A DNA stretch of 64,000 nucleotides from Ruegeria arenilitoris. Its GTDB lineage: Bacteria > Pseudomonadota > Alphaproteobacteria > Rhodobacterales > Rhodobacteraceae. Below are positions 15,851 through 25,800 of the stretch, piece after piece. The notes beneath the pieces are model-generated. The model saw nothing but the letters and a program-made list of their open reading frames with translations. It ran no database searches and had not been told where the DNA came from. How positions within the stretch are numbered: position 1 is the stretch's first letter; each line of letters begins with the position of its first letter. Where the stretch lies: the NCBI RefSeq assembly GCF_042675705.1, contig NZ_JBHTJJ010000012.1. The stretch is one strand, 5' to 3'. Position numbers and translations under genes: made by a program.

Positions 15851-16075
15851 ATGAATGCGCCCACCGACATTTCGATGAAAACCGACGAGGTTCTGCGCGT
15901 CGAACTAGAGGTGTTTCGCCAGCAGCACCGCGACCTGGACGAGGCAATCAAGGCGCTCGAAGCGACCAGCACCGCCGATCAGTTGATGGTGAAGCGGCTG
16001 AAGAAACAGAAGCTGCGCCTGAAGGATATCATCCGGCTGATCGAGGATCGCCTGACCCCTGACATCATCGCCTGA
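15851..16075 (+). CDS. DUF465 (YdcH-like) protein
   Basis: A 74-residue, highly charged, mostly helical protein of the DUF465/YdcH family. The core is FRQQHRDLDEAIKALE, then MVKRLKKQKLRLKDIIRLIED, which predicts a helical hairpin. Function unknown; such proteins occur singly or in copies across proteobacteria. It is divergent from hsp20 and lies just upstream of purE. Confidence 0.88.
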   Translation: MNAPTDISMKTDEVLRVELEVFRQQHRDLDEAIKALEATSTADQLMVKRLKKQKLRLKDIIRLIEDRLTPDIIA

Positions 16076-16094
16076 TCCGGCGCGGTCAACCGCA

Positions 16095-16122
16095 TTGCCA
16101 CGCAAGCGGATTTCACTATAGT
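16095..16122 (+). promoter_or_regulatory. Candidate promoter of purEK
   Basis: TTGCCA at 16095-16100, 16-nt spacer, TATAGT at 16117-16122, 35 nt upstream of the purE ATG. Confidence 0.5.
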
Positions 16123-16156
16123 GCGCGCTTCCTAACGCAGGCGGGGAACAGGGCGG

Positions 16157-16645
16157 ATGAGCGAGATCAAGGTCGGAATCATCATGGGCAGCCAGTCGGA
16201 CTGGCCCACCATGAAAGGCGCTGCAGAGATACTGGACGAGCTGGGCGTGGCCTACGAGACCAAGATCGTCTCGGCCCACCGCACGCCGGATCGTTTGTGG
16301 GAGTACGGCAAGACCGCCGTGCAGCGCGGGCTTCAGGTAATCATCGCCGGCGCTGGCGGTGCCGCACATCTGCCAGGCATGATGGCGTCCAAGACGCGGG
16401 TGCCGGTGATCGGCGTTCCAGTTCAGACGCGGGCGCTGTCCGGTGTCGACTCGCTCTATTCCATCGTGCAGATGCCCAAGGGTTTCCCGGTTGCGACCAT
16501 GGCCATCGGATCGGCCGGCGGCGCCAATGCCGGCCTGATGGCCGCTGCTATTCTGGCCCTGCAGGACTCAGCCCTGGCCGACCGGCTGGAAGTTTGGCGC
16601 GCGGCTCTGTCGGACTCGATCCCCGAGGAGCCCCGCGATGAGTAA
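16157..16645 (+). CDS. purE: N5-carboxyaminoimidazole ribonucleotide mutase
   Basis: Converts N5-CAIR to CAIR in purine synthesis, working on the product of PurK. The 162-residue class I PurE has IIMGSQSDWPTM near the N terminus, SAHRTPDRLWEYG (catalytic His) and GAGGAAHLPGM. It overlaps purK by 8 nt, so the two enzymes are coexpressed. Confidence 0.97.
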   Translation: MSEIKVGIIMGSQSDWPTMKGAAEILDELGVAYETKIVSAHRTPDRLWEYGKTAVQRGLQVIIAGAGGAAHLPGMMASKTRVPVIGVPVQTRALSGVDSLYSIVQMPKGFPVATMAIGSAGGANAGLMAAAILALQDSALADRLEVWRAALSDSIPEEPRDE

Positions 16646-17705
16646 CCCCTTGCAGCCCGGCGCGGTGATCGGAATTCTGGGCGGCGGCCAGCTGGGGCGG
16701 ATGCTGTCGATGGCCGCGGCGCGGCTGGGTTTCGTGACCCATATCTTGGAGCCGGGCGCCAACCCGCCGGCGGGCCAGGTGGCGCATCGCGTGACCACCG
16801 CACCTTATGAGGATGCCGAGGCGCTGACCGCTTTTGCGCAATCCGTCGACGTCATCACCTACGAGTTCGAAAACATCCCGACCGAGGCGCTGGACGTTCT
16901 GGAATCGCACCGTCCCATCCGCCCGGGACGCGAGGCGCTGCGGGTCAGTCAGGACCGGCTGACCGAAAAGACATTCCTGCAAGGCCTGGGCCTGAACACC
17001 GCACCCTTTGCCGATGTGACCGACCTGGACAGTCTGCAGGCCGCCATCGAACGGATCGGCACGCCGGCCATCCTCAAGACCCGCCGCTTCGGCTATGACG
17101 GCAAAGGGCAGGCGCGGCTGAAGTCGCCCGAGGACGCCCGGACCGCGCTGGCCGACATGCAGGGCGCGCCCGCGATTCTGGAAGGCTTCGTCAATTTCAG
17201 CCACGAGGTGTCCATCATCGCCGCACGCGGGCTGGACGGCCAGGTGGCCTGCTTCGACCCCGGCGAGAACGTGCATCGCGACGGAATCCTGCACACGACC
17301 ACGGTGCCCGCGCGCCTGTCCCCCGCCCTGCGGACCGACGCGGTGCTGCTGGCCGCGAATATCCTGAACGCGCTGGACTATGTCGGCGTCATGGGGGTCG
17401 AACTGTTCGTGACGCCGCAGGGCCTGATCGTGAACGAGATCGCGCCGCGCGTTCACAACTCGGGCCACTGGACGCAGAACGGCTGTGCAGTCGATCAGTT
17501 CGAGCAGCATATCCGCGCCGTGGCCGGCTGGCCTCTGGGCGACGGGCAGCGTCACGCGGATGTGATGATGGAGAACCTGATCGGCGACGACATGGACCGC
17601 GTACCCGAGCTTGCGCAACAGCGCGACGTGGCCCTGCACCTGTACGGCAAGGCCGAGGTCAAGCCGGGCCGCAAAATGGGCCATTTCAACCGGATCAAAC
17701 GCTAG
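16638..17705 (+). CDS. purK: N5-carboxyaminoimidazole ribonucleotide synthetase
   Basis: ATP-grasp enzyme that carboxylates AIR with bicarbonate to N5-CAIR. The 355-residue protein has the N-terminal GILGGGQLGRMLSMAA, YEFENIP, the ATP-grasp lysine region KTRRFGYDGKGQ and NEIAPRVHNSGHWT near residue 270. Its TAG stop is interlocked with the stop of phnM on the other strand in the tetranucleotide CTAG at 17702-17705. Confidence 0.97.
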   Translation: MSNPLQPGAVIGILGGGQLGRMLSMAAARLGFVTHILEPGANPPAGQVAHRVTTAPYEDAEALTAFAQSVDVITYEFENIPTEALDVLESHRPIRPGREALRVSQDRLTEKTFLQGLGLNTAPFADVTDLDSLQAAIERIGTPAILKTRRFGYDGKGQARLKSPEDARTALADMQGAPAILEGFVNFSHEVSIIAARGLDGQVACFDPGENVHRDGILHTTTVPARLSPALRTDAVLLAANILNALDYVGVMGVELFVTPQGLIVNEIAPRVHNSGHWTQNGCAVDQFEQHIRAVAGWPLGDGQRHADVMMENLIGDDMDRVPELAQQRDVALHLYGKAEVKPGRKMGHFNRIKR

Positions 17706-18862
17706 CGTGCCGCGGCGACAAACCGCCCGGCGATATCCCCCGACAGGAAACTGACCCGGCCGCCGGCGATGGTTGCCGCCACGCGCTGCGTTTCGGCGTC
17801 CAGAATGACCAGATCGGCGCGTTTGCCGGGTTGCAGCGACCCCCGGTCCCCGAGGCCAAGCACCCGCGCGGGCCCCGACGACACCAGCGCCCAAGCGCCC
17901 GCCAGGTTCAGCAACCCCGATTTCATCAGCATCAGCGCCGCCCTGCGCGGGCTGGGATAGTGGTAATCCGACGCCAGCGCATCGCACAGCCCCATGGCGA
18001 TCAGGTCCAGCGCGCTTACATTGCCCTTGTGCGAACCGCCCCGCACCACGTTGGGTGAGCCCAGAATGACGTGATCGCCCGCAGCCTTGGCGGCCTCAGC
18101 CGCCTCGAGCGTTTCGGGAAATTCGGCGATATGCACGCCGCGTTTGCGCCATTGGGAACGGGCCTCTGCCGTCGCGTCGTCATGGCTGCCCAGACGCACG
18201 CCTTGCCGGGTCAGCGCCGCGCACAGCGCATCAAGCGCAACGGGTACCGCGGAGGTGCGGGCGTGCATGTCCTGCAGCATCTTCAGATGCGCCTCGGGGC
18301 TGCGACCAGCCTTGAGCGCCTGCCCGGTCAAACGCGGCGGGGTGCGCCCCTGTGCCAGACGGTCATGGGGCAGGTGATCATTGAACACGACATAGGGCAC
18401 CTGCCAGTCGGCGATGCGCCCCGGCAGGTCGGCATAATCGTCCAGCAGGTGGGTTTCGAACCGCAGCTGCGGGATCAGGTCGGAGACCACGCTGCCCTTC
18501 ACCGCCGCGATCGCGCGGAACACGTCGGCGGCGAACTTGGGGCCGCGTACGCCGCCCTCCCAGCTGTAGAATTGCGCTAGCACGGCGGTGGTGATGCCAT
18601 TGGCCGCCAGCTCGGCCTCGGCAGCGCGGATGCCCTCGTCCATCTGCTTCATGGCCCCCCGGCGCGGGGCGATGTGACGCTCGAACCCGTCCCCGTGCAA
18701 GTCGATGATGCCTGGCAGGATCAGATAGCCGCTCAGATCAATCACTGGCGCACCGCCGCCTTCTTGGATCAAGCCATCCGCGATCGACAGATCGTCACCG
18801 ACAAGTCCGCGATCAGGGTGCAGAACCTGCGCCCCGGAAAAGGTCAGTTCCAATGCGGTCAT
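17702..18862 (-). CDS. phnM: Alpha-D-ribose 1-methylphosphonate 5-triphosphate diphosphatase
   Basis: Amidohydrolase-fold enzyme of the C-P lyase pathway that removes pyrophosphate from ribose methylphosphonate triphosphate. At 386 residues it has the metal site LPGIIDLHGDGFERH, RFETHLLDDY, VFNDHLPHDR, LGSHDDAT and SDYHYPSPRRAAL. No other phn genes are in the window; it is preceded, with an ATGA overlap, by a lipase-like gene. Either the main phn cluster is elsewhere or this copy serves another pyrophosphohydrolase role. Confidence 0.92.
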   Translation of the reverse strand: MTALELTFSGAQVLHPDRGLVGDDLSIADGLIQEGGGAPVIDLSGYLILPGIIDLHGDGFERHIAPRRGAMKQMDEGIRAAEAELAANGITTAVLAQFYSWEGGVRGPKFAADVFRAIAAVKGSVVSDLIPQLRFETHLLDDYADLPGRIADWQVPYVVFNDHLPHDRLAQGRTPPRLTGQALKAGRSPEAHLKMLQDMHARTSAVPVALDALCAALTRQGVRLGSHDDATAEARSQWRKRGVHIAEFPETLEAAEAAKAAGDHVILGSPNVVRGGSHKGNVSALDLIAMGLCDALASDYHYPSPRRAALMLMKSGLLNLAGAWALVSSGPARVLGLGDRGSLQPGKRADLVILDAETQRVAATIAGGRVSFLSGDIAGRFVAAAR

Positions 18863-19632
18863 CGCGTGGGTTCCGAGGCGGGTTCGGCGCAGTCCTCTCC
18901 GATGCAGATCTCATCGATGATGTCCATCACACCGTCCAGCCAGGTTATGTTGGGATCGAATTCGCCGAACTCGATGAAGTGCAAAGCCTGCGCCATGACC
19001 TGCGGGTTGTTCATCATGAACGTATGAGTCACCGGCAGCACGATGTGGTCGGCCATGCCCTGGACTTTGGTTTCTTCGACAGCGACTTTGCCGTCATCCG
19101 GCCCATCGACCAGCGACGAAAACACCGGATTCAGCGAGTTCTCACCTGCAATCACCCCCAGTTCGAAGTCGACCGGCGGCAGGCGACGCGGAATGCCTTC
19201 GGGACCCGTACCCAGCTGCAGGCCGGCGGGGCCGTTCAACAGACCAAACACTTCCCAATCACCCAGTTCATCGACCAATTGGCTGCCTTGGTTGGGCGGG
19301 CCAAGCATGACGACGCGGCCCAGATTCTGCGGATGGTGATCCTGCAGCCAATAGCGCAACAGGATACCCCCCATCGAATGCGCGACAACGTTGATGGTGT
19401 CATCTCCGCATGCCGCAAACGCCTCGGGTATGGTCCGGTCGGCCAGTTCCGGAATCGGAAGATCCGTCGAGCGATAACCCGGTCGCACAACGGTGTACCC
19501 GTGCACCTTGAACAACTGCTCCATGACCGAAAACGATGCTTCGGTCCGGGCAAGCCCATGCAGCAGGACAACGCATTTTGCCTGCGCGGCGATCGGCATC
19601 AGGCAAATTAATATGAAAAAGAGGATCCGCAT
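18859..19632 (-). CDS. Secreted alpha/beta-hydrolase, lipase-like
   Basis: A 257-residue protein with a signal peptide (MRILFFILICLMPIAAQA) followed directly by an alpha/beta-hydrolase domain: VVLLHGLART oxyanion region, nucleophile motif VVAHSMGG and GPPNQGSQL, resembling the EstA/lipase class of PGAP1-like enzymes. The substrate is unknown, most likely an ester in the periplasm. The C-terminal tail has two Cys residues in ICIGEDC. The start at 19632 is chosen because the signal peptide begins there; the open frame continues upstream. It overlaps phnM by 4 nt. Confidence 0.82.
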   Translation of the reverse strand: MRILFFILICLMPIAAQAKCVVLLHGLARTEASFSVMEQLFKVHGYTVVRPGYRSTDLPIPELADRTIPEAFAACGDDTINVVAHSMGGILLRYWLQDHHPQNLGRVVMLGPPNQGSQLVDELGDWEVFGLLNGPAGLQLGTGPEGIPRRLPPVDFELGVIAGENSLNPVFSSLVDGPDDGKVAVEETKVQGMADHIVLPVTHTFMMNNPQVMAQALHFIEFGEFDPNITWLDGVMDIIDEICIGEDCAEPASEPTR

Positions 19633-19670
19633 GGCTGCCAGATAATGGCTAATCTTCAGAGAGGAAAGAC

Positions 19671-20513
19671 CTAGCGCCGCCTCACGCGCACAACTGCCAA
19701 TGCAATACCGCCCAAAACCAACCCTGCCCCGGCCATCAGCCGCAGGCTCAGTTGCTCGCCGAGCAGCGCCACACCAGCAATGATCGCAATCACCGGGACG
19801 CTCAGCTGAACTACGGCTGCAACCGCAGGCGCCAGCTGGGGCAGCAGACGATACCACAGGGCGTACCCCAACCCCGAGGTCATGCCGCCAGATACGGCCG
19901 CCAGTCCCAAACCCGCCCAGGTCAAATGCCACGCCGGAGCGCCCGCGACCAAAATGCCAGCGGTTACCGGCAGGGCGACCACAAAGTTTGAGGCAGTTCC
20001 AGCAAGCGCATCGGGCTCGGACCGACCGGCAATTGAATACGCAGCCCACCCGACCCCGGCGGCGACCATCAAGGCTGCTCCGGTCGGGTCCACACGCACC
20101 TCAGCGCCAGGCCACAGCACCCACGCCAATCCGGCCATTGCAATTGCTGCCCCCGCCACCTGTCGAAAAGTCGGGATCGCCCCGGTCAGGGTGCCGGCCA
20201 GAAACATCGAGATCTGGACCACTGCAAACAGGATCAAGGCGCCCAATCCCGCATCAAGTGAGAGATAGGCCACCGAGAACCCGACCATGTACAGCGACAA
20301 GGACCCTGCTCCGATTACTCGGCGCCTGTCGAACACCCGCAGGGTGCCACCCCGCGGCACGACCAATGCACAAAGGACCAGCGCACCACAGAGCACGCGA
20401 ACAACGGCAAAACTCGCCGGGTCGCTGGCTCCGCTCTCCACGGCCAACCTGTTCAGGATGGAATTCGCCGCAAAGGCACACATGGTCAGGGCGGTCAGAA
20501 GAAACAGATGCAT
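19671..20513 (-). CDS. EamA/DMT family transporter
   Basis: A 280-residue inner-membrane protein with about ten hydrophobic segments in two repeats of five, the EamA (drug/metabolite transporter) plan. Typical features are a short N terminus, NSILNRLAVESGASDP after the first segment and a second repeat that starts near residue 145. The substrate cannot be told from sequence. The start is ATG at 20513 with GGTGGGG before it. A 36-nt gap separates it from the hydrolase downstream. Confidence 0.88.
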   Translation of the reverse strand: MHLFLLTALTMCAFAANSILNRLAVESGASDPASFAVVRVLCGALVLCALVVPRGGTLRVFDRRRVIGAGSLSLYMVGFSVAYLSLDAGLGALILFAVVQISMFLAGTLTGAIPTFRQVAGAAIAMAGLAWVLWPGAEVRVDPTGAALMVAAGVGWAAYSIAGRSEPDALAGTASNFVVALPVTAGILVAGAPAWHLTWAGLGLAAVSGGMTSGLGYALWYRLLPQLAPAVAAVVQLSVPVIAIIAGVALLGEQLSLRLMAGAGLVLGGIALAVVRVRRR

Positions 20514-20641
20514 GCCCCACCAATATCGTGTCCGCACACAATGGACACCCGGTTTCCTGCACTTCCGCGTGACCGGCTGCGGCGATCCCCAGCATTGCAA
20601 GCAACGCCGGCCGAAACCCTGCGGAACACCAAATAATACAA

Positions 20642-20669
20642 AACGGGGCCGCCCGAAGGCGACCCCGTT
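20642..20669 (-). terminator. Rho-independent terminator of groESL
   Basis: On the minus strand AACGGGGTCGCC, a TTCG tetraloop and GGCGGCCCCGTT (12 bp with one G-U) followed by TTGTATT. It lies 65 bases after groEL. Confidence 0.85.
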
Positions 20670-20733
20670 GAATTTTTTGGTATGACTTTCCCTTGCGGGT
20701 TGTCTGAATTCGCTGACGCGAACCCGGACAGTC

Positions 20734-22377
<1,644 letters not shown>

Positions 22378-22434
22378 GTCTTTTTCTCCTCGAGAAATGT
22401 TTTTGGAATGAAGATCAGAGCAAGCGCGTGCGCG

Positions 22435-22722
22435 TTACTCGATGATCCCCATGATGTCGCTTTCTTTCATCATCAGCAGCTCTTCGCCGTCGACGTGGAC
22501 CTCGGTGCCGGACCATTTGCCGAACAGGATCTTGTCGCCGGGCTTCACAGCCATCGCGATCAGTTCGCCGCTGTCTTTCCGCGCGCCTTCGCCGGTTGCA
22601 ACAACTTCGCCTTCGCTGGGCTTTTCTTTTGCGCTGTCGGGAATGATCAGGCCGCCTGCGGTTTTCTCTTCGCTTTCGGTACGGCGAACCAGCACGCGGT
22701 CATGAAGCGGTTTCAATGCCAT
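22435..22722 (-). CDS. groES: Co-chaperonin GroES (10 kDa)
   Basis: The 95-residue lid of the GroEL chamber. Characteristic segments are LHDRVLVRR at the N terminus, the mobile loop around TAGGLIIPDSAKEKP and GDKILFGKWSGTEV. AAGGAG lies 7 nt before the ATG. First gene of groESL. Confidence 0.99.
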   Translation of the reverse strand: MALKPLHDRVLVRRTESEEKTAGGLIIPDSAKEKPSEGEVVATGEGARKDSGELIAMAVKPGDKILFGKWSGTEVHVDGEELLMMKESDIMGIIE

Positions 22723-22779
22723 CTTTGCAGCTCCTTGGGCTCAAAGGTTGTTTTCCTCCCCCCGCGGTCTTGCGGGGTG

Positions 22780-22806
22780 TTAGCACTCAGCTTGGTCGAG
22801 TGCTAA
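22780..22806. promoter_or_regulatory. CIRCE operator (HrcA binding site) of groESL
   Basis: TTAGCACTC, nine bases, GAGTGCTAA: an exact match to the CIRCE inverted repeat bound by the HrcA repressor. It sits at the predicted transcription start, 58 nt upstream of groES. Confidence 0.97.
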
Positions 22807-22813
22807 CGACGCA

Positions 22814-22842
22814 TAGCTAGGGGGTGATTTCCGGCGAGTCAA
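22814..22842 (-). promoter_or_regulatory. Promoter of groESL
   Basis: On the minus strand TTGACT (22842-22837), a 17-nt spacer and TAGCTA (22819-22814). The predicted start near 22807 abuts the CIRCE element. The -35 TTGACT and a C-run before the -10 could also serve RpoH. Confidence 0.65.
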
Positions 22843-22887
22843 CAATCGGTGATGATTTTTTTTGCGCCCAGCTGGCAGTGGGCCTAG

Positions 22888-23562
22888 TCAGGTCGGATCT
22901 TCCCAGCTGTAAGCCCAATGCTTCAGCCCTTCGGACCCGGAGGGCGACAGTTCATAGACGCCCTTTGCCACCTTTTCGAACCAGCCATAATGGTTTTCGC
23001 GCATGAGGCGCGTCGCCGCCGCAACGCCCGTGGCACTGGCGACCTCAGCGCCTTTGGTCGCCCCGTGTTCGGCCAGGTGCGCGGCACATTTCAGGGCATC
23101 CTGCCGATAGGCAGTGACGATACCGTGCCGAGTTGCCCCACCTGAGTTCGGATCCCCTTCCAGCCGCTCGAACTCGCGCAACAGTCGCGCAGCTTTGGCC
23201 TTGTTCTTTCGCGGCGTATAGGGGGCGGGGTCACAATGGACTTCAACCCGTCCATCCGCACGAACGGTGATCAACCCCAGCCCCAACCGACGACACAGGG
23301 ACAGGTTGTCCCGCAGCGCCCGGCGCGCTGACCGGCCGGTGGGCTTGCAGACGGCCACATAGACCTGATCCGATACCTTCAACCGGGTCACAGCCTGATG
23401 GAACAAGGCCAGCGAAAACCTCAGCTTCAATTCAACAATCACTGGATCGCAACCGGGCTTGACGGCCACGATGTCGGCGGCGCCGACCTCTCCTTTCACG
23501 TTGTATCCTTGCCGCTGCAACAGCGCCTTGATCGGAGGATAGAGATCCTGTTCGCGGTTCAT
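22888..23562 (-). CDS. DUF2161 family PD-(D/E)XK-type protein
   Basis: A 224-residue cytosolic protein of the DUF2161 family, predicted PD-(D/E)XK phosphodiesterases. The catalytic pattern is visible in the N-terminal third: GAADIVAVKPG (Asp) followed by VIVELKLRF (Glu-x-Lys). A basic central part (TPRKNKAKAARLLREFE) and a C-terminal winged-helix-like region follow. DNA or RNA substrate is not known. It stands alone, with no partner genes to suggest restriction or defence. Confidence 0.82.
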   Translation of the reverse strand: MNREQDLYPPIKALLQRQGYNVKGEVGAADIVAVKPGCDPVIVELKLRFSLALFHQAVTRLKVSDQVYVAVCKPTGRSARRALRDNLSLCRRLGLGLITVRADGRVEVHCDPAPYTPRKNKAKAARLLREFERLEGDPNSGGATRHGIVTAYRQDALKCAAHLAEHGATKGAEVASATGVAAATRLMRENHYGWFEKVAKGVYELSPSGSEGLKHWAYSWEDPT

Positions 23563-23677
23563 GACGCCATGCTATGGTTTTTTCAGAGAAACGCCATACG
23601 GATACACGGCTTGCGCGCGGTAGGCGGGCGTGGCTATCTGTTCCCAAGTTCTTTCAGCCACAATCGGAATGGTCTCG

Positions 23678-24661
23678 ATGCGCCTGTTTCTTTTTGCCTT
23701 GCTTGCTGCTCTGCATCCAATTTTGGCCCATGCCGCCTGTGACGGGCGCGATTTGCGGCAAGACATGACGCCTGAGGCCCGGGCCGAGTTGAACGCGGCC
23801 ACCAGTCAGATGGCATATCCCGAAGGCAATCACTGGATTGCACAGAAGGACAACACTGTTTTGCATCTGATCGGCACATTGCACGTCAACGATCCGCGAA
23901 TGGGCCCGGTGGTGGAGCGGTTGGCACCGACGTTGAGCGAGGCCGACGCGTTTTACTTCGAGATCACCCAATCCGACATGTCCGCTTTCGAACAAGACCT
24001 GGCCAAGGATTTCAGCCCGGTCCTGATCAACTCTGGACCAACTCTGATCGATCTGATGAGCGACGAGGACTGGGCCGTGATTTCCAAGGCGCTTTCGGCA
24101 CGCGGCATTCCCGGTTGGATGGCCGCGAAACTGCGCCCTTGGTTCCTGTCGATGATATTGGGTATGCCACCCTGCATGCTTCAGGTGCCAGATGCAGACC
24201 GGGGAATGGATGCGCGCCTGACTGAACTGGCCGAAGCTGCGGGCAAGCCGCAATATTCGTTGGAACAGATCGAAGATCTGATCGCGATCTTCGACAGCCA
24301 CACGCTTGAAGAGCAGGTGCAGTCTCTGGTGCGCATGGTCGATGCCTTTGACGCCGGCGATGACCACATGGCGACCATGGCCAGCGCATATTTCGAGGAG
24401 AAACACGCAGAAATCCTGCAATTCGCCAAGATATATGGGCGCGAGGCTTCGGGCCTGGCGCCCGATGTGTTTGCACAGGAATGGGCCGCATTCGAGGACC
24501 AGCTTCTGGTTCAACGCAACAACAACTGGATGGAAACAATCCTGACCATCGAAAACCAGACGGCGGTGATCGCGGTTGGTGCCGGCCATCTGGGTGGAGA
24601 CCATGGACTTTTGCAACAGCTGGAACGCGCCGGATATCAACTGAGCCGCGCACAGTTCTGA
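23678..24661 (+). CDS. TraB/GumN family secreted protein
   Basis: A 327-residue protein with a signal peptide (MRLFLFALLAALHPILAHA) and a TraB/GumN (erythromycin-esterase/Tiki-like metalloprotease fold) domain. The two family motifs are present: HLIGTLHVNDPR near residue 60 and VIAVGAGHLGGDHGLL near the C terminus, each with the GxxH and GxxHL metal-site pattern. Substrate unknown. ATG at 23678 is chosen; an in-frame ATG at 23669 would add three residues. Confidence 0.85.
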   Translation: MRLFLFALLAALHPILAHAACDGRDLRQDMTPEARAELNAATSQMAYPEGNHWIAQKDNTVLHLIGTLHVNDPRMGPVVERLAPTLSEADAFYFEITQSDMSAFEQDLAKDFSPVLINSGPTLIDLMSDEDWAVISKALSARGIPGWMAAKLRPWFLSMILGMPPCMLQVPDADRGMDARLTELAEAAGKPQYSLEQIEDLIAIFDSHTLEEQVQSLVRMVDAFDAGDDHMATMASAYFEEKHAEILQFAKIYGREASGLAPDVFAQEWAAFEDQLLVQRNNNWMETILTIENQTAVIAVGAGHLGGDHGLLQQLERAGYQLSRAQF

Positions 24662-24710
24662 GCGGTCAGCGCTTCTGTCAGACCAACCGTCGCAGCGGTG
24701 TTTCTGCCGG

Positions 24711-24739
24711 GTGACAACGCCAATGGACCACCCTATAAG
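24711..24739 (+). promoter_or_regulatory. Promoter of the Mn-pyrophosphatase gene
   Basis: GTGACA at 24711-24716, a 17-nt spacer and TATAAG at 24734-24739, giving a leader of about 27 nt with AGGAAAC before the ATG. Confidence 0.6.
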
Positions 24740-24771
24740 GCGCGCAAACTCCTTATGTGCAGGAAACAGAC

Positions 24772-25692
24772 ATGACCATCCAAGTATTTGGCCACAAATC
24801 TCCCGACACCGACTCAACCGGATCGCCGATCCTGTGGGCCTGGTATCTGAACGAAGTTAAAGGCGAAAAGGCCGAGGCCGTCCTGCTGGGCGAGCCCAAC
24901 ACCGAAGCCGCCTTCATGCTGCAGCGCTGGGACCTGCCCAAGCCGCGCATCATCGAGGATGTCGAGACCGATGCGCCAGTCATCATCGTCGACACCAACA
25001 ACCCGGCCGAGCTGCCTGCCAATGTCAACAATGCCGATATCCGCGCCATCATCGACCATCACAAGCTGGTCGGTGGGCTGGAAACCAAAGGCCCGATCGA
25101 CATTACCGTTCGCCCGCTGGCCTGCACGGCAACCATCATGATAGACCTGATGGGCGACGACGCCGCCAAGATGCCCGAGGCCGTCAAGGGCGCGGCCCTG
25201 ACCTGCATCCTGTCGGACACGCTGGAGTTCCGCTCGCCCACCACCACCGCGCATGACCGCGAAGTGGCCGAGAAGCTGGCCGCCGAGCTGGGTCTGGATG
25301 TTTCGGCCTATGCTGCCGAAATGTTCGCCGCGAAATCTGACGTATCGTCTTTCTCGGACGCCGAACTGATCCGCATGGACAGCAAGGAATACGAGGTCGA
25401 TGGTACCAAGTTCCGTGTGTCCGTTCTGGAAACTACCGCACCGGGCGTGGTGCTTGACCGCAAGGACAGCCTGGCCCAGTCGATGGTCGAGGTGGCCAAG
25501 AAAGACGGCGTGGACCAGGTGCTGCTGTTCGTCGTCGACATCCTGAACGAAGAGGCCACCCTGTTGGTGCCGAACGACCTGGTCAAATCGGTTGCCGAGA
25601 AAAGCTTCGGCGCTTCGGTGTCCGGCGACACGGTTGTTCTGCCGGGCATCATGAGCCGCAAGAAGCAGATCATTCCGAACCTCAAGGTCTGA
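24772..25692 (+). CDS. ppaC: Manganese-dependent inorganic pyrophosphatase (family II)
   Basis: Hydrolyses pyrophosphate to drive biosynthesis. The 306-residue protein is a DHH-family phosphoesterase with the metal motifs GHKSPDTDS (residues 7-15), IIVDTNN, IIDHH and SDTLEFRSPTTT, and a C-terminal DHHA2 domain ending in PGIMSRKKQIIP. No CBS or DRTGG domains are inserted, so it is the constitutive short type. It has its own promoter and terminator. Confidence 0.96.
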   Translation: MTIQVFGHKSPDTDSTGSPILWAWYLNEVKGEKAEAVLLGEPNTEAAFMLQRWDLPKPRIIEDVETDAPVIIVDTNNPAELPANVNNADIRAIIDHHKLVGGLETKGPIDITVRPLACTATIMIDLMGDDAAKMPEAVKGAALTCILSDTLEFRSPTTTAHDREVAEKLAAELGLDVSAYAAEMFAAKSDVSSFSDAELIRMDSKEYEVDGTKFRVSVLETTAPGVVLDRKDSLAQSMVEVAKKDGVDQVLLFVVDILNEEATLLVPNDLVKSVAEKSFGASVSGDTVVLPGIMSRKKQIIPNLKV

Positions 25693-25711
25693 TCCCGTTC
25701 ACAGTTCAGCG

Positions 25712-25740
25712 AAAGGCGCCCTTAGCGGGCGCCTTTTTTG
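25712..25740 (+). terminator. Rho-independent terminator after ppaC
   Basis: AAAGGCGCCC, loop TTAGC, GGGCGCCTTT with a run of six Ts. It starts 20 bases after the stop. Confidence 0.92.
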
Positions 25741-25800
25741 TTTGGGCGTCGAAAGGTTTGCCGGATGGCAAATCGTTGCTAGGCTGGACGCAGGGACAGG

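Noticed and set aside
22888..23562. DUF2161 nuclease-like protein as part of a restriction or defence system
   Set aside because: It is a single widespread gene in this group with no methylase, helicase or toxin partner next to it.
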